DNA of 53,484 nt from Limosilactobacillus fastidiosus (GTDB lineage: Bacteria > Bacillota > Bacilli > Lactobacillales > Lactobacillaceae), in contig NZ_JACIUZ010000038.1 of assembly GCF_014145505.1 (NCBI RefSeq), positions 1 to 53,484 on the forward strand, given 5' to 3'. The translations under genes were made by a program, and so were the position numbers. This document shows, one piece after another, positions 1-9,262 of this stretch. The stretch's first letter is position 1, and each line of letters begins with the position of its first letter. Below the pieces are notes generated by a model. The model saw nothing but the letters and a program-made list of their open reading frames with translations, was not told where the DNA came from and did no database searches.

Positions 1-13
1 ATTTTATTAAATC

Positions 14-850
14 TTAATTAATGGATTGATTCCGATATTCGACCGGAGTCAATCCTTTCTTATTCAATGAAATTCGCTCGTAATTAAACCAAGAAACATA
101 GTCTTGGACGATTTCACGTAATTGGTTGATCGATGAAATCTTTAACCGTTTTAAGCATTCGCGTTTCATTAGGTTAAAAAAGCTTTCTATTGGTGCATTA
201 TCTAGGCAATTTCCCTTCCGAGACATACTTTGAGTAAGATTAGCTTTAGCCAACTCATTTCGATAATACTGTAATTGATAATGCCAACCTTGATCGGAAT
301 GTATAATTGGCTGACTACCTGCTGGTAGTCGGGAGCTTAATTCTTGCAGTGTTTGTTCAATCAAAATTCGATTAGGACTAGCGGAAACCTGCGTTGCTAA
401 GACTTCATTGCTGGCTTCATCAATAACTGCTGAAATATAGCCAAACTGATTATTGTCCAATTTTAGCTGCGTTATGTCGGTGTGCAGGACTCGGTAAACC
501 TGTCGTTCATTGAACTTTTGCTTAAGAATATTAGGTGCTACACGCCCGAGCTGACCTCGATAAGAAGAATAATGGCTTCTTTTGCTATAAACACAAACCT
601 TTAATCCTATCTGTTTCATCAGTTTACGTACTGTCTCTGGACTAATTGTATAGTTTAATTTCTTTAACTTGTAATAGATTCGACGATAACCGTATGTTTC
701 CCGACTTTGGCGAAAAAGCTGTTTGATGACTTGTTTAATATGGCCGTATTTATCTGTTGCTTGGATTGCCTTTAACCGTTCATAGTATGTCGACCTTGGC
801 ATCTTAAAATAAGCCAGTAACTCCTTTAATGGATAGTCTGCCCTAAGCAC
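14..850 (-). CDS. IS150-type transposase OrfB (DDE integrase core)
   Basis: This is the catalytic half of an IS3-family transposase, which cuts and joins the element ends. The integrase core has a DD(35)E triad: counted from the GTG at 850, D125 in HTD, D186 in HSDQG and E222 in APIESFF. An HTH_21-like region (around residues 40-95) precedes the core. The GTG is only the first possible start. The frame stays open upstream to the slippery run at 901-907 and lies in the -1 frame of OrfA, so the working product is probably an OrfA-OrfB fusion made by frameshifting. The C terminus is complete, with its stop at 14-16. Confidence 0.93.
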   Translation of the reverse strand: MLRADYPLKELLAYFKMPRSTYYERLKAIQATDKYGHIKQVIKQLFRQSRETYGYRRIYYKLKKLNYTISPETVRKLMKQIGLKVCVYSKRSHYSSYRGQLGRVAPNILKQKFNERQVYRVLHTDITQLKLDNNQFGYISAVIDEASNEVLATQVSASPNRILIEQTLQELSSRLPAGSQPIIHSDQGWHYQLQYYRNELAKANLTQSMSRKGNCLDNAPIESFFNLMKRECLKRLKISSINQLREIVQDYVSWFNYERISLNKKGLTPVEYRNQSIN

Positions 851-907
851 TTGAATTACTGCTGCTTGTTCTTTTCTTCTTGCTGTCTTAGGGCATGCAA
901 TTTTTTT
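839..907 (-). promoter_or_regulatory. Programmed -1 frameshift signal of the IS
   Basis: Read on the minus strand, codons TTA AAA AAA TTG carry the heptamer A AAA AAA at 907-901. Five bases later, TGCCCTAAG (895-887) can pair perfectly with CTTAGGGCA (847-839) to make a 9-bp stem around a 39-nt loop. A -1 slip joins OrfA to the OrfB frame with no stop between. Slippery run, short spacer and downstream stem are the known parts of IS3-family frameshift sites. Its efficiency cannot be judged from sequence. Confidence 0.85.
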
Positions 908-1386
908 AAGATATCAATCTCCATTTTTTGATATGCAACCTTTGCTTTTAACTTTTCTATTTCCTGTTGATATTGTTTATCTTTAGTTACCCGTTCTTTA
1001 TTACTCGTCGTATGTCTTTTCATAGCTTTTACAGTCCGGCCTTTTACCTTCGGTTGAAGGCCGGCAATCCCTTCTTTTTGGTATTTACCATACCATAAAC
1101 TAACGAGTGATTTATTTAAACCAAAATGAGCAGCTACTTTTTCTACGCTTAAGTCATGAGTTTGGCAATAATTCAGGACTTGTAACTTAAATTTAACTGA
1201 ATACCGTTTCTTGGTATGCTTAATCACTAAAGACTCAAAGCCGTGTTCTCTAACCAAATTAATCCAGTGCTGTGCGACTGTTTTATCCGCCATACCATAT
1301 TTTTTGCATAGTTTATCTTGGCTTATTCCACCTTGTAAATATTCTTGAACAATTTTAATTTTGAATTGTGTTGAATACTTCGTCAT
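856..1386 (-). CDS. IS150-type OrfA (helix-turn-helix DNA-binding protein)
   Basis: OrfA provides the DNA-binding part of IS3-family transposases and binds the terminal repeats. The 176-residue protein starts MTKYSTQFK. It holds two helix-turn-helix segments (about residues 5-55 and 60-110) and a C-terminal leucine-rich coiled coil (about 135-165) of the kind used for multimerisation. An upstream in-frame start at 1425 lies inside the terminal palindrome and was rejected; the ATG at 1386 follows a GGGTGG-type site. The stop at 856 lies 45 bases past the A7 slippery run, where ribosomes may shift into the OrfB frame. Confidence 0.88.
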   Translation of the reverse strand: MTKYSTQFKIKIVQEYLQGGISQDKLCKKYGMADKTVAQHWINLVREHGFESLVIKHTKKRYSVKFKLQVLNYCQTHDLSVEKVAAHFGLNKSLVSLWYGKYQKEGIAGLQPKVKGRTVKAMKRHTTSNKERVTKDKQYQQEIEKLKAKVAYQKMEIDILKKLHALRQQEEKNKQQ

Positions 1387-1397
1387 ATAAAAAACCA

Positions 1398-1433
1398 CCC
1401 TAAAATTGTTAGATTTGTCTAACAATTTTAGGG
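1398..1433. repeat. Perfect palindrome at the IS end
   Basis: Two perfect 16-base arms (1398-1413 and 1418-1433) surround the 4-base loop TTTG. The palindrome lies just inside the IS end and just upstream of the OrfA start. As RNA it would form a very stable hairpin in any transcript entering from outside, which would limit readthrough expression of the transposase. It may also contain the binding site for the transposase. Confidence 0.8.
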
Positions 1434-1539
1434 CAGTTCAGTTTGGTATAAAAGCCGAGCTAGAGGCCTATTTATGTATTGCGTTGTTCGTATTTTAGCT
1501 GGGTAATAGTAATTATTTATGTCATAGTCCCATTTATTT

Positions 1540-2781
1540 TCATTTTCTAACTTGACCATTACCAGTAATTTCGTACTTAATAGTCGTTAATTGACTCAAT
1601 CCCATTGGTCCACGGGCATGGAGTTTTTGGGTGCTGATACCAATTTCAGCACCGAAGCCAAACATTCCACCATCGGTAAAACGAGTAGAAGCATTAACGT
1701 AAACGCAAGCTGAGTCGATCTGTTCTTGGAATTTCTGACCCCTTTCTAGATTATCAGTAACGATCGTTTCAGAGTGGTGGGTACTGTGATCATTAATATG
1801 GGTAATTGCTTCGTCAAGACTATCGACAACTTTAACTGCCATGATGAGATCGTTGTATTCCGTGTCCCAGTCCTTTTTTGTAGCGGGGCTAATTTCTGGC
1901 ATGATTTGACATGTAGTTTCGTCACCACGGAGATGGACACCGTGTTTAATTAATGCCTTTGCAATTACGGGAAGAAAGGTTGGTGCTACTTGACGGTGGA
2001 TGAGGAGCTTTTCTGCTGCGTTGCAGACAGATGGTCGTTGGACTTTGGCATTCACGGTAATGGCAGTTGCCATATCAAGGTTGGCATCACGATCAACATA
2101 AACGTGGCAGTTACCAGCACCGGTTTCGATTACAGGAACAGTAGCAGTCTTAACAACCCGTTGAATTAAGCCACGCCCACCACGAGGGATCAAAACGTCA
2201 ATATACCCGGTTAAATTCATCATTTCTTGGGCACTTTCATGGCTTGGATCAGAAACCATTTGAACAGCGTCTGCAGGAAGGTCAATTTGGATAAGGGCTT
2301 CACGAAGGATCTTAGTAATTGCTAAGTTTGTTTGAAGGGCCTCTTTACCACCACGGAGGATTACGGCATTTCCGCTCTTAAAGGTCAGTCCGGTGGCATC
2401 AGCAGTAACATTTGGCCGGGCTTCGAAAATAATTCCGATAACGCCGAGAGGCACTCGTCGTTGGATAATTTGCAGGCCATCAGCATTGAACCAGCCCCGA
2501 TCAATCTCAGCGGTTGGGTCTGAAAGCTGGGCGATTGAACGAAGACCATTTGCCATATCGGTGATTCGCTGTTCATTTAACATTAAACGGTCAAGAAACT
2601 TTTTTGGCATTTCATTAGCGCTGGCTAAGTCTTGCTTGTTTGCTGTAAGGATTACCTGTTGGTTAGCAACTAATGCATCAGCCATAGAAAGCAATCCCTT
2701 ATTTTTAGTTACGGTATCAAAGGATGCTAATTTGCGGGCGGCTGCTTTAGCTTGTTTACCAATTTGAGTAAGGTTTGTCAT
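1540..2781 (-). CDS. proA: Gamma-glutamyl phosphate reductase
   Basis: ProA catalyses the second step of proline synthesis, the NADPH-dependent reduction of gamma-glutamyl phosphate to glutamate semialdehyde. The 413-residue protein has the aldehyde-dehydrogenase fold. The catalytic cysteine is in the QRPSVCNAAEKL segment, and the cofactor region includes LRGGKEA. The ATG at 2781 is preceded by GGAGG at 2793-2789; a longer frame to 2829 lacks such a site. It follows proB on the same strand, separated by about 160 bp that contain a dispersed repeat, and probably shares the T-box-controlled transcript. The IS element lies downstream. Confidence 0.96.
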   Translation of the reverse strand: MTNLTQIGKQAKAAARKLASFDTVTKNKGLLSMADALVANQQVILTANKQDLASANEMPKKFLDRLMLNEQRITDMANGLRSIAQLSDPTAEIDRGWFNADGLQIIQRRVPLGVIGIIFEARPNVTADATGLTFKSGNAVILRGGKEALQTNLAITKILREALIQIDLPADAVQMVSDPSHESAQEMMNLTGYIDVLIPRGGRGLIQRVVKTATVPVIETGAGNCHVYVDRDANLDMATAITVNAKVQRPSVCNAAEKLLIHRQVAPTFLPVIAKALIKHGVHLRGDETTCQIMPEISPATKKDWDTEYNDLIMAVKVVDSLDEAITHINDHSTHHSETIVTDNLERGQKFQEQIDSACVYVNASTRFTDGGMFGFGAEIGISTQKLHARGPMGLSQLTTIKYEITGNGQVRK

Positions 2782-2871
2782 AAGTGTTCCTCCTTCATTG
2801 CTGTTGGTGATTCTAGGCAACATAGTCAAAACGTGCTCGGTGTGACCGCAATCTCCGCCTAACTATCCCGT

Positions 2872-2942
2872 CCTTAATTGAAAGCCAATCATCATCCGGG
2901 ATTACTTAGTGCTCGATTGCTAGTTCGTCATGGCTCGCACTC
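2872..2942 (-). repeat. Dispersed intergenic repeat, copy 1 (proB-proA spacer)
   Basis: Read on the minus strand, this begins at the last base of the proB stop codon with GAGTGCGAGCCATGACGAAC. It is clearly related to 36297-36368 (minus) and 24856-24910 (plus). A short hairpin (GATTG, loop, CAATT at 2890-2876) corresponds to a GATTAG/CTAATC hairpin in the 36.3-kb copy. Function unknown. Confidence 0.72.
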
Positions 2943-3730
2943 TATTTTCCGAACCTTGTTCCTATTCTGTGGCCATCGAGGATTTGGAAAATAATTTTGG
3001 GATCTTGACCGTTACAAAGGATCATGTTTTGATTAGCTTCCATGATAGTAACAGCGGCGCGGAGTTTGGTGACCATTCCGCCGGTACCGAATTGGGTGCG
3101 AGTACCACTAGCGGCTTTTTCAAGTTTGGGTGTTATTTCTTTAACGTGACGGATAGGTTGGGCATCGGAAAATTTGTGAGGATCCCGGTCGTAAAAAGCA
3201 TCGATATCGGAAAGAACGATTAAAAGGTCTGCCTTAATCTTAGTGGCAACCTGTGCAGAAAGTTCGTCATTATCACTAAATGTCGTGTGATGATCCAGCT
3301 CATCAACGGAAACGGGGTCGTTTTCATTAATGATCGGGACAACCGAATCACCAAGTAAGGTTTCAATTGTATTGAGGGTGTGTTGACGACTGACGGGGTA
3401 TTCCAGTACATCGCGAGTCAATAGGATTTGAGCAACCTTAGTTTGGTAGTCCAAGAAACGTTGGGAATAGATCCGCATGAGTTCAGTCTGGCCAATTGAA
3501 GCGAGTGCCTGCTGTTGAGCAATTTCTGCTGGACGTTTTGTCAGGCCAAGACTAGCAAGACCGACACCAATCGCACCGGAAGATACCAGAACCATTTCGT
3601 ATCCCTGGTGGTTCAACGTTGCGAGGGTATAGGCAAGGCGATCAATTGTCTGCAGGTTAACCTGGCCATTAGGGTAGATAAGACTACTTGTCCCGATTTT
3701 AACAACGATTCGCTGATGTTGACTTCCCAT
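2942..3730 (-). CDS. proB: Glutamate 5-kinase
   Basis: ProB phosphorylates glutamate with ATP to gamma-glutamyl phosphate, the committed and normally proline-inhibited step of proline synthesis. The 262-residue protein is an amino-acid kinase fold: VVKIGTSSL near the N terminus, SSGAIGVG, NENDPVS and GTGGMVTKL. It ends after the kinase domain, so it lacks the C-terminal PUA domain of the roughly 365-residue forms; short forms are known in lactobacilli. The start at 3730 is set by GAAAGG about 9 bases upstream; the ATG at 3739 would sit directly on that site. It is controlled by the T-box leader at 3751-3930. Confidence 0.95.
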   Translation of the reverse strand: MGSQHQRIVVKIGTSSLIYPNGQVNLQTIDRLAYTLATLNHQGYEMVLVSSGAIGVGLASLGLTKRPAEIAQQQALASIGQTELMRIYSQRFLDYQTKVAQILLTRDVLEYPVSRQHTLNTIETLLGDSVVPIINENDPVSVDELDHHTTFSDNDELSAQVATKIKADLLIVLSDIDAFYDRDPHKFSDAQPIRHVKEITPKLEKAASGTRTQFGTGGMVTKLRAAVTIMEANQNMILCNGQDPKIIFQILDGHRIGTRFGK

Positions 3731-3750
3731 ATTAACCATCCTTTCTAGAC

Positions 3751-3930
3751 AAAAAGCATGCCTAAGTCGAGGCACCAGTTACGGCGTTACCATCCTCGTT
3801 CAAAGACATGCTTTACTCTTTTACAAAATATTATTTACGTGTTGATTAAATAATGATTAGGATTCGGAACTTTGTTGGTGGCTTACAGCCGATGACCACC
3901 ATTCTCTGGACTGTCCTACTTAGATCATTG
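3751..3930 (-). promoter_or_regulatory. Proline-specific T-box leader of proBA
   Basis: On the minus strand, stem I starts with AATGAT pairing to ATCATT. The specifier loop has AAGTAGGA on its 5' side and GAATCCTAATC on its 3' side, which places specifier CCT (proline) at 3861-3859, followed by the usual A. AGAGA and an apical GGCTGTAAGCC follow. The T-box sequence AGGATGGTAACGCCG lies at 3796-3782. A competing terminator pairs AAAGCATG (3814-3807) with CATGCTTT (3760-3753) and ends in a T-run. Uncharged tRNA-Pro would stabilise the antiterminator and switch on proB and proA. T-box control of proBA is known in Bacillus; the assignment here is from sequence. Confidence 0.9.
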
Positions 3931-3935
3931 GTTGA

Positions 3936-3964
3936 AGTTTACTTTTTTCACCATTAAAAGTCAA
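3936..3964 (-). promoter_or_regulatory. Promoter of the proBA T-box transcript
   Basis: TTGACT (3964-3959) and TAAACT (3941-3936) are separated by 17 bases on the minus strand. The -35 box overlaps the stop codon of the ABC-F gene. Transcription would start near 3929, exactly where the T-box stem I begins. Confidence 0.75.
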
Positions 3965-5910
3965 CTGTTTTCTTGATCAAACTTTTCCAATTCTTCTGCG
4001 GCACTCGTCCATTCTAATTCGACATCCTCAGATTGAGTAGTGAATTTATCTAGTTTTTTTTGTAAATCAGAGAGTTTACCGATATCCGTAGCAATTTCTG
4101 GTTGACTCATCTGTTCTTTGATCGCCTCTTGTTTTTCCTCCAAGACGGTCATTTCCTCTTCTAATTTATCAACCCGTCGTTGGAGTTTTCGCCGAGCACG
4201 CTGCGTTTCCTTGCTTTGCTGGTAGGATTGTTGTGCACTCGATTTTTTAGGTTTGGTTGTTGTGGTTTGGGATTCGTCCTGATTAGCGTTAGTAGCTTTT
4301 TCTTTATTCACGGCTTCAAGGTAATTATCATAGTTTCCTTCATAATGTTTGATCCCGAGAGCATTCATATCGAGGACATCAGTGGCAACTTGATTAATGA
4401 AGTACCGGTCGTGGGAAATGAAAAGGACCGTTCCATTAAATTCATTGATCGCGTTCTCCAAGACCTCCCGACTATCAATATCCAGGTGATTTGTTGGTTC
4501 ATCAAGAATCAAAAAGTTAATCGGCTTGAAGGAAAGCTTGGTTAATTCAAGTCGGGCCTTTTCACCACCAGAAAGATCATGAACTAACTTGTAAACATCG
4601 TCACCAACAAAGAGAAAACTTCCCAGGAGGGAACGAATATCTTTTTCTGCAATGTTCGGGTGATCATCCCAAACTTCGTTTAAGACTGACTTTTCAGGAT
4701 GAAGTTGTTGCTGTTCCTGATCATAGTAACCAATCTGAAGGTTAGCGCCCAACTTGATAGTGCCACTAACTAACGGGATCCGGTCGAGAATTGATTTCAA
4801 CAAGGTCGACTTTCCAATTCCATTCGGACCAATGATACCAATTCGTTGAGGCTTACGGACCGTGAATGATAATGGACCAGCAAGCTTTTGATCATTATAA
4901 CCAACGACAGCTTTTTCAACATCAAGGACTTCGTTTCCACTATCTTTTTCACTATAAAAACGGAAGTGGATGGATTTATCGTCAGTTTCAGGTCGTTCTA
5001 GCCTTTCCATTTTTTCTAATTGTTTTCGCCGTGCCTGCGCTCGTTTAGTAGTAGAAGCACGGACAATATTCCGGTTAACAAAGTCCTCAAGCTTACTGAT
5101 CTTCTTTTGCTGTTGTTCGTAATGTTTCCATTCAGCAGTTAACCATTCTTGCTTATGTTCCATAAACTGAGTGTAATTTCCGGTATAGTGACGAAGCGTA
5201 TGATTATCGAGATCGTAAATATCGGACACCACCCGATCAAGAAAATACCGGTCATGGGAAACGACAAGAAGAGCACCTTGGTAACTTTTAAGGTAATCTT
5301 CGAGCCAAGCAAGAACGTTCATATCCAGGTGGTTTGTCGGTTCATCAAGGATTAAAAGATCAGGAGATTGAAGAAGAATCTTGGCCAAAGCCAGCTTAGT
5401 TTTTTGACCACCAGAAAGGGAGTTAATGGCGGTTTGGTAGTCATCTTCTTCGAAACCAAAGCCCTTGAGAATTCCTCGCATTCGGGATTCATATTCGTAG
5501 CCACCACGCTTTTTAAAGTCAGCCTGAAGCTGTGAGTACTTTTCCGTTGTTAGTTGAAATTTTCTTGTTGAAGGATCAAGTGAGGCCAACTGATCTTCTA
5601 ACTGGTGAATTTGTTTTTCCATTTTGTGAAGAGGGGCAAAAACTAGATCGAGTTCTGCCCAAATTGTATTTTGACTATCTAGACCTTGATCCTGGGCTAA
5701 GTAACCAATGGTAAGATCCTTACTTTTGGCAATTGTTCCTTCGTCCGGACTAGTTATTCCTGCGATCATTTTTAAAAGTGTTGTTTTCCCGGCTCCATTT
5801 CGACCAACAAGGGCAGTTCGACCGTGTTCTTGAATTTGTAAGTTGACGTCATGAAAAAGGACATCGGCGCCAAATCGACGCATGACATTATTGGCTTGCA
5901 AAAGAATCAT
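3961..5910 (-). CDS. ABC-F ATPase, YdiF-like translation factor
   Basis: ABC-F proteins lack membrane segments and bind the ribosomal E site, where ATP turnover helps stalled or drug-bound ribosomes. The 649-residue protein has two ATPase domains. The first has GRNGAGKTT (about residues 37-45), LSGGQKTK and ILDEPTNHLD. The second has GPNGIGKST (about 358), LSGGEKAR and ILDEPTNHLD. Between them is a charged helical linker, and the C terminus (about 560-649) is a long coiled coil. Size and C-terminal extension match YdiF of B. subtilis (about 640 aa). The start at 5910 follows a GAGG site. Rex and groESL next door repeat a common Firmicutes order. A resistance role cannot be inferred. Confidence 0.9.
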   Translation of the reverse strand: MILLQANNVMRRFGADVLFHDVNLQIQEHGRTALVGRNGAGKTTLLKMIAGITSPDEGTIAKSKDLTIGYLAQDQGLDSQNTIWAELDLVFAPLHKMEKQIHQLEDQLASLDPSTRKFQLTTEKYSQLQADFKKRGGYEYESRMRGILKGFGFEEDDYQTAINSLSGGQKTKLALAKILLQSPDLLILDEPTNHLDMNVLAWLEDYLKSYQGALLVVSHDRYFLDRVVSDIYDLDNHTLRHYTGNYTQFMEHKQEWLTAEWKHYEQQQKKISKLEDFVNRNIVRASTTKRAQARRKQLEKMERLERPETDDKSIHFRFYSEKDSGNEVLDVEKAVVGYNDQKLAGPLSFTVRKPQRIGIIGPNGIGKSTLLKSILDRIPLVSGTIKLGANLQIGYYDQEQQQLHPEKSVLNEVWDDHPNIAEKDIRSLLGSFLFVGDDVYKLVHDLSGGEKARLELTKLSFKPINFLILDEPTNHLDIDSREVLENAINEFNGTVLFISHDRYFINQVATDVLDMNALGIKHYEGNYDNYLEAVNKEKATNANQDESQTTTTKPKKSSAQQSYQQSKETQRARRKLQRRVDKLEEEMTVLEEKQEAIKEQMSQPEIATDIGKLSDLQKKLDKFTTQSEDVELEWTSAAEELEKFDQENS

Positions 5911-6033
5911 TTTGTTTACCTCGTTCTTAAAAGTTATACTCTTCTATTATACGCTGGTTAATCTTGATTTCACCCGAGACGGAGCATAAATAACATTTAG
6001 TATCGCTCAAACAAAAAAGTTTTAAAAAGAATT

Positions 6034-6073
6034 TTGTTTGAGCGTTCACAATTAGAGAGTTTATTGCTAGAAT
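6034..6073 (+). promoter_or_regulatory. rex promoter with a candidate Rex operator
   Basis: TTCACA (6045-6050), 17 bases and TAGAAT (6068-6073) form a good promoter for rex. TTGTTTGAGCGTTCACAA at 6034-6051 resembles the Rex operator TTGTGAA-N4-TTCACAA: the right half is perfect and the left matches 4 of 7. It overlaps the -35 box, which would suit autoregulation. The left half also lies in a 13-bp inverted repeat (6004-6016 with 6032-6044). The promoter is well supported; the operator is a guess. Confidence 0.55.
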
Positions 6074-6171
6074 AATAGGGGAATTGAATTTCACAAGCTA
6101 ACAAAATTGAGCAAAGATCGTAAGCTCACTACTGTTAAATAAAATTAAAATTACAGGAGGAATAGTATAAA

Positions 6172-6828
6172 ATGGCGACTAAGAAAATTCCTAAGGCAAC
6201 GGCAAAACGATTGCCAATTTATTACCGTTACCTTAGTGTGTTATTGAGTGCGAATAAGCGACGTGTTTCATCGACTGAACTTTCCGAAGCAGTTCAAGTT
6301 GACTCTGCTACAATTCGTCGTGATTTTTCATATTTTGGTGAACTAGGGAAGCGGGGTTACGGTTATGATGTTGAAAGTCTGCTGAATTTCTTTAAAGGGA
6401 TCTTGAATCAGGATACCCTAACGAATGTTGCTCTGGTTGGTGTTGGTTCATTAGGAAGCGCGCTCCTTAATTATAATTTCCACCAAGATACTAACTTACG
6501 GATTAGTGCGGCATTTGATACCAAGCCAGAATTAGCTAACACCGTTAAGAGTGGGATTCCAATCTACCCAGCAAGCGAGATGCAAAAGCAAATTAAGGAA
6601 CAACAAATTGACGCTGTAATTCTTACCGTTCCTAGTTCTACTTCCCAAAAGGTTGCGGATCAATTAGTTGGTGTTGGAGTTAAGGGAATTTTGAACTTTA
6701 CCCCTGTTCGCCTTTCTGTACCAAAAAATGTTCAGGTTCAAAATATCGATTTAACAAATGAACTCCAAACCCTGATTTACTTTATTAAGAACTACGCTGA
6801 AAATAATCAGGATAAAGAGAAAGAGTAA
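6172..6828 (+). CDS. rex: Redox-sensing transcriptional repressor Rex
   Basis: Rex represses fermentation and NADH-oxidising genes and leaves DNA when the NADH/NAD ratio rises. The 218-residue protein has an N-terminal winged helix (about residues 1-80, with the recognition part [15 protein letters not shown]) and a Rossmann domain beginning at VGVGSLG (about residue 92). A C-terminal helix is used for domain swapping in the dimer. The start follows AGGAGGAATAGTATAAA. The gene is monocistronic, with its own promoter and a terminator at 6834-6878. Its position before groESL is common in Firmicutes. Confidence 0.96.
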   Translation: MATKKIPKATAKRLPIYYRYLSVLLSANKRRVSSTELSEAVQVDSATIRRDFSYFGELGKRGYGYDVESLLNFFKGILNQDTLTNVALVGVGSLGSALLNYNFHQDTNLRISAAFDTKPELANTVKSGIPIYPASEMQKQIKEQQIDAVILTVPSSTSQKVADQLVGVGVKGILNFTPVRLSVPKNVQVQNIDLTNELQTLIYFIKNYAENNQDKEKE

Positions 6829-6833
6829 TTAAG

Positions 6834-6878
6834 AAGTCTGTTGACGCGTTTATCAAATAGTAGTCAACGGACTTTTTT
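6834..6878 (+). terminator. rex terminator
   Basis: AAGTCTGTTGAC (6834-6845) pairs with GTCAACGGACTT (6863-6874), with one G-T wobble, and is followed by a T-run to 6878. Confidence 0.88.
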
Positions 6879-6908
6879 GTTTATCTATTTTGCTGCCAAA
6901 CATATTTG

Positions 6909-6974
6909 TTGCAATCGGTCACAAAAATGTTATAGTAGAAAGTGTAATTAGCACTTGGAATGCGAGAGTGCTAA
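6909..6974 (+). promoter_or_regulatory. groESL promoter and CIRCE operator
   Basis: TTGCAA (6909-6914), 16 bases and TATAGT (6931-6936) make the promoter. CIRCE follows at 6948-6974 as TTAGCACTT-N9-GAGTGCTAA, one base from the canonical TTAGCACTC half. CIRCE is the binding site of the heat-shock repressor HrcA, so groES-groEL should be released on heat stress. No hrcA gene is in the window. Confidence 0.93.
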
Positions 6975-7012
6975 TTTTAAACTATGAGATTTATCAATTT
7001 GGAGGGATTAAC

Positions 7013-7297
7013 GTGTTAAAACCATTAGGAGATCGTGTTCTTCTTAAAGCAGAAACAGAAGAAGAAAAGACTGTCGGTGGCATTGTTCTTGCTTCAAACG
7101 TTAAGGAAAAGCCAACAACCGGTAAGGTAATTGCTGTAGGTGCTGGTCGGACTTTAGATAATGGTGAGAAGCTTGCACCAGCTGTTAAGGAAGGCGATCG
7201 TGTCCTCTTTGATAAGTATGCTGGAAATGAAGTTGAATATGACGGTGAAAAGTACCTCGTTGTTCATGAAAAGGATCTTGTAGCTATCGTTGAATAG
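7013..7297 (+). CDS. groS: Co-chaperonin GroES (Hsp10)
   Basis: GroES is the heptameric lid that closes the GroEL folding chamber. The 94-residue protein begins [11 protein letters not shown] and carries the mobile loop around VGGIVLAS and the conserved [16 protein letters not shown] end. The start is GTG at 7013, seven bases after GGAGGG. A longer frame beginning at 6890 was rejected because it would start upstream of the transcription start and be translated from the CIRCE operator. groEL follows after 54 bp. Confidence 0.97.
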   Translation: MLKPLGDRVLLKAETEEEKTVGGIVLASNVKEKPTTGKVIAVGAGRTLDNGEKLAPAVKEGDRVLFDKYAGNEVEYDGEKYLVVHEKDLVAIVE

Positions 7298-7348
7298 TTA
7301 ACGGTTCTTTGGTAATGACAGTATTGATATTAAATTTGAGGTGAATAA

Positions 7349-8977
<1,629 letters not shown>

Positions 8978-9010
8978 TTTAATTCCTCTAATATAATATA
9001 GCTAATAATG

Positions 9011-9056
9011 GTAGCACTTAATAATGCAATATGGGCATTGTTGAGTGCTACTTTTT
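9011..9056 (+). terminator. groESL terminator with CIRCE-like arms
   Basis: The 17-base arms 9011-9027 and 9035-9051 pair fully with two G-T wobbles, and TTTTT follows. The outer arms TAGCACTTA and TGAGTGCTA nearly repeat the CIRCE half sites found before groES. Confidence 0.9.
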
Positions 9057-9262
9057 AATTGCTGGAAGCCGACAAAAAGCTGTGATCTTTTCGTATTCAA
9101 AAATATTATGACAGAATCATCTTGTTAGGGGATTATCAAAACAAAATAACTTAGAAAACCTTTGGGAGAATTTATCGTTTCGGTAAGCAAAGTGCTAAAG
9201 TTAATGTTAAGATTAATTATCTATTTAAAAATATAATTAAACGAAAAATAGAGGGAGAAAGA

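Larger units (their letters stand above)
1..1440 (-). mobile_element. IS3-family (IS150-group) insertion sequence, one end beyond the window
   Basis: Two overlapping genes on the minus strand encode a helix-turn-helix OrfA and a DDE transposase OrfB, the standard IS3 arrangement. The end next to OrfA is at 1440, where the minus strand begins TGAACTGCCCT; a TG start is typical of IS3-family ends. The other end lies to the left of position 1, so neither the second terminal repeat nor a target duplication can be seen. Both genes are open, so the element may be active. It sits 100 bp downstream of proA and does not interrupt a recognisable gene. Confidence 0.93.

Noticed and set aside
14-1425. 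IS transposase as a frameshifted pseudogene
   Set aside because: The -1 overlap, slippery run and downstream stem are the normal way this family makes its transposase.
6089-6096. TTTCACAA as a second Rex operator
   Set aside because: Only one half site is present, with no partner at the proper spacing.
6890-7012. A 41-codon N-terminal extension of groES
   Set aside because: It would be translated from the promoter and CIRCE operator; GTG at 7013 has GGAGGG at correct spacing and gives the normal 94 residues.
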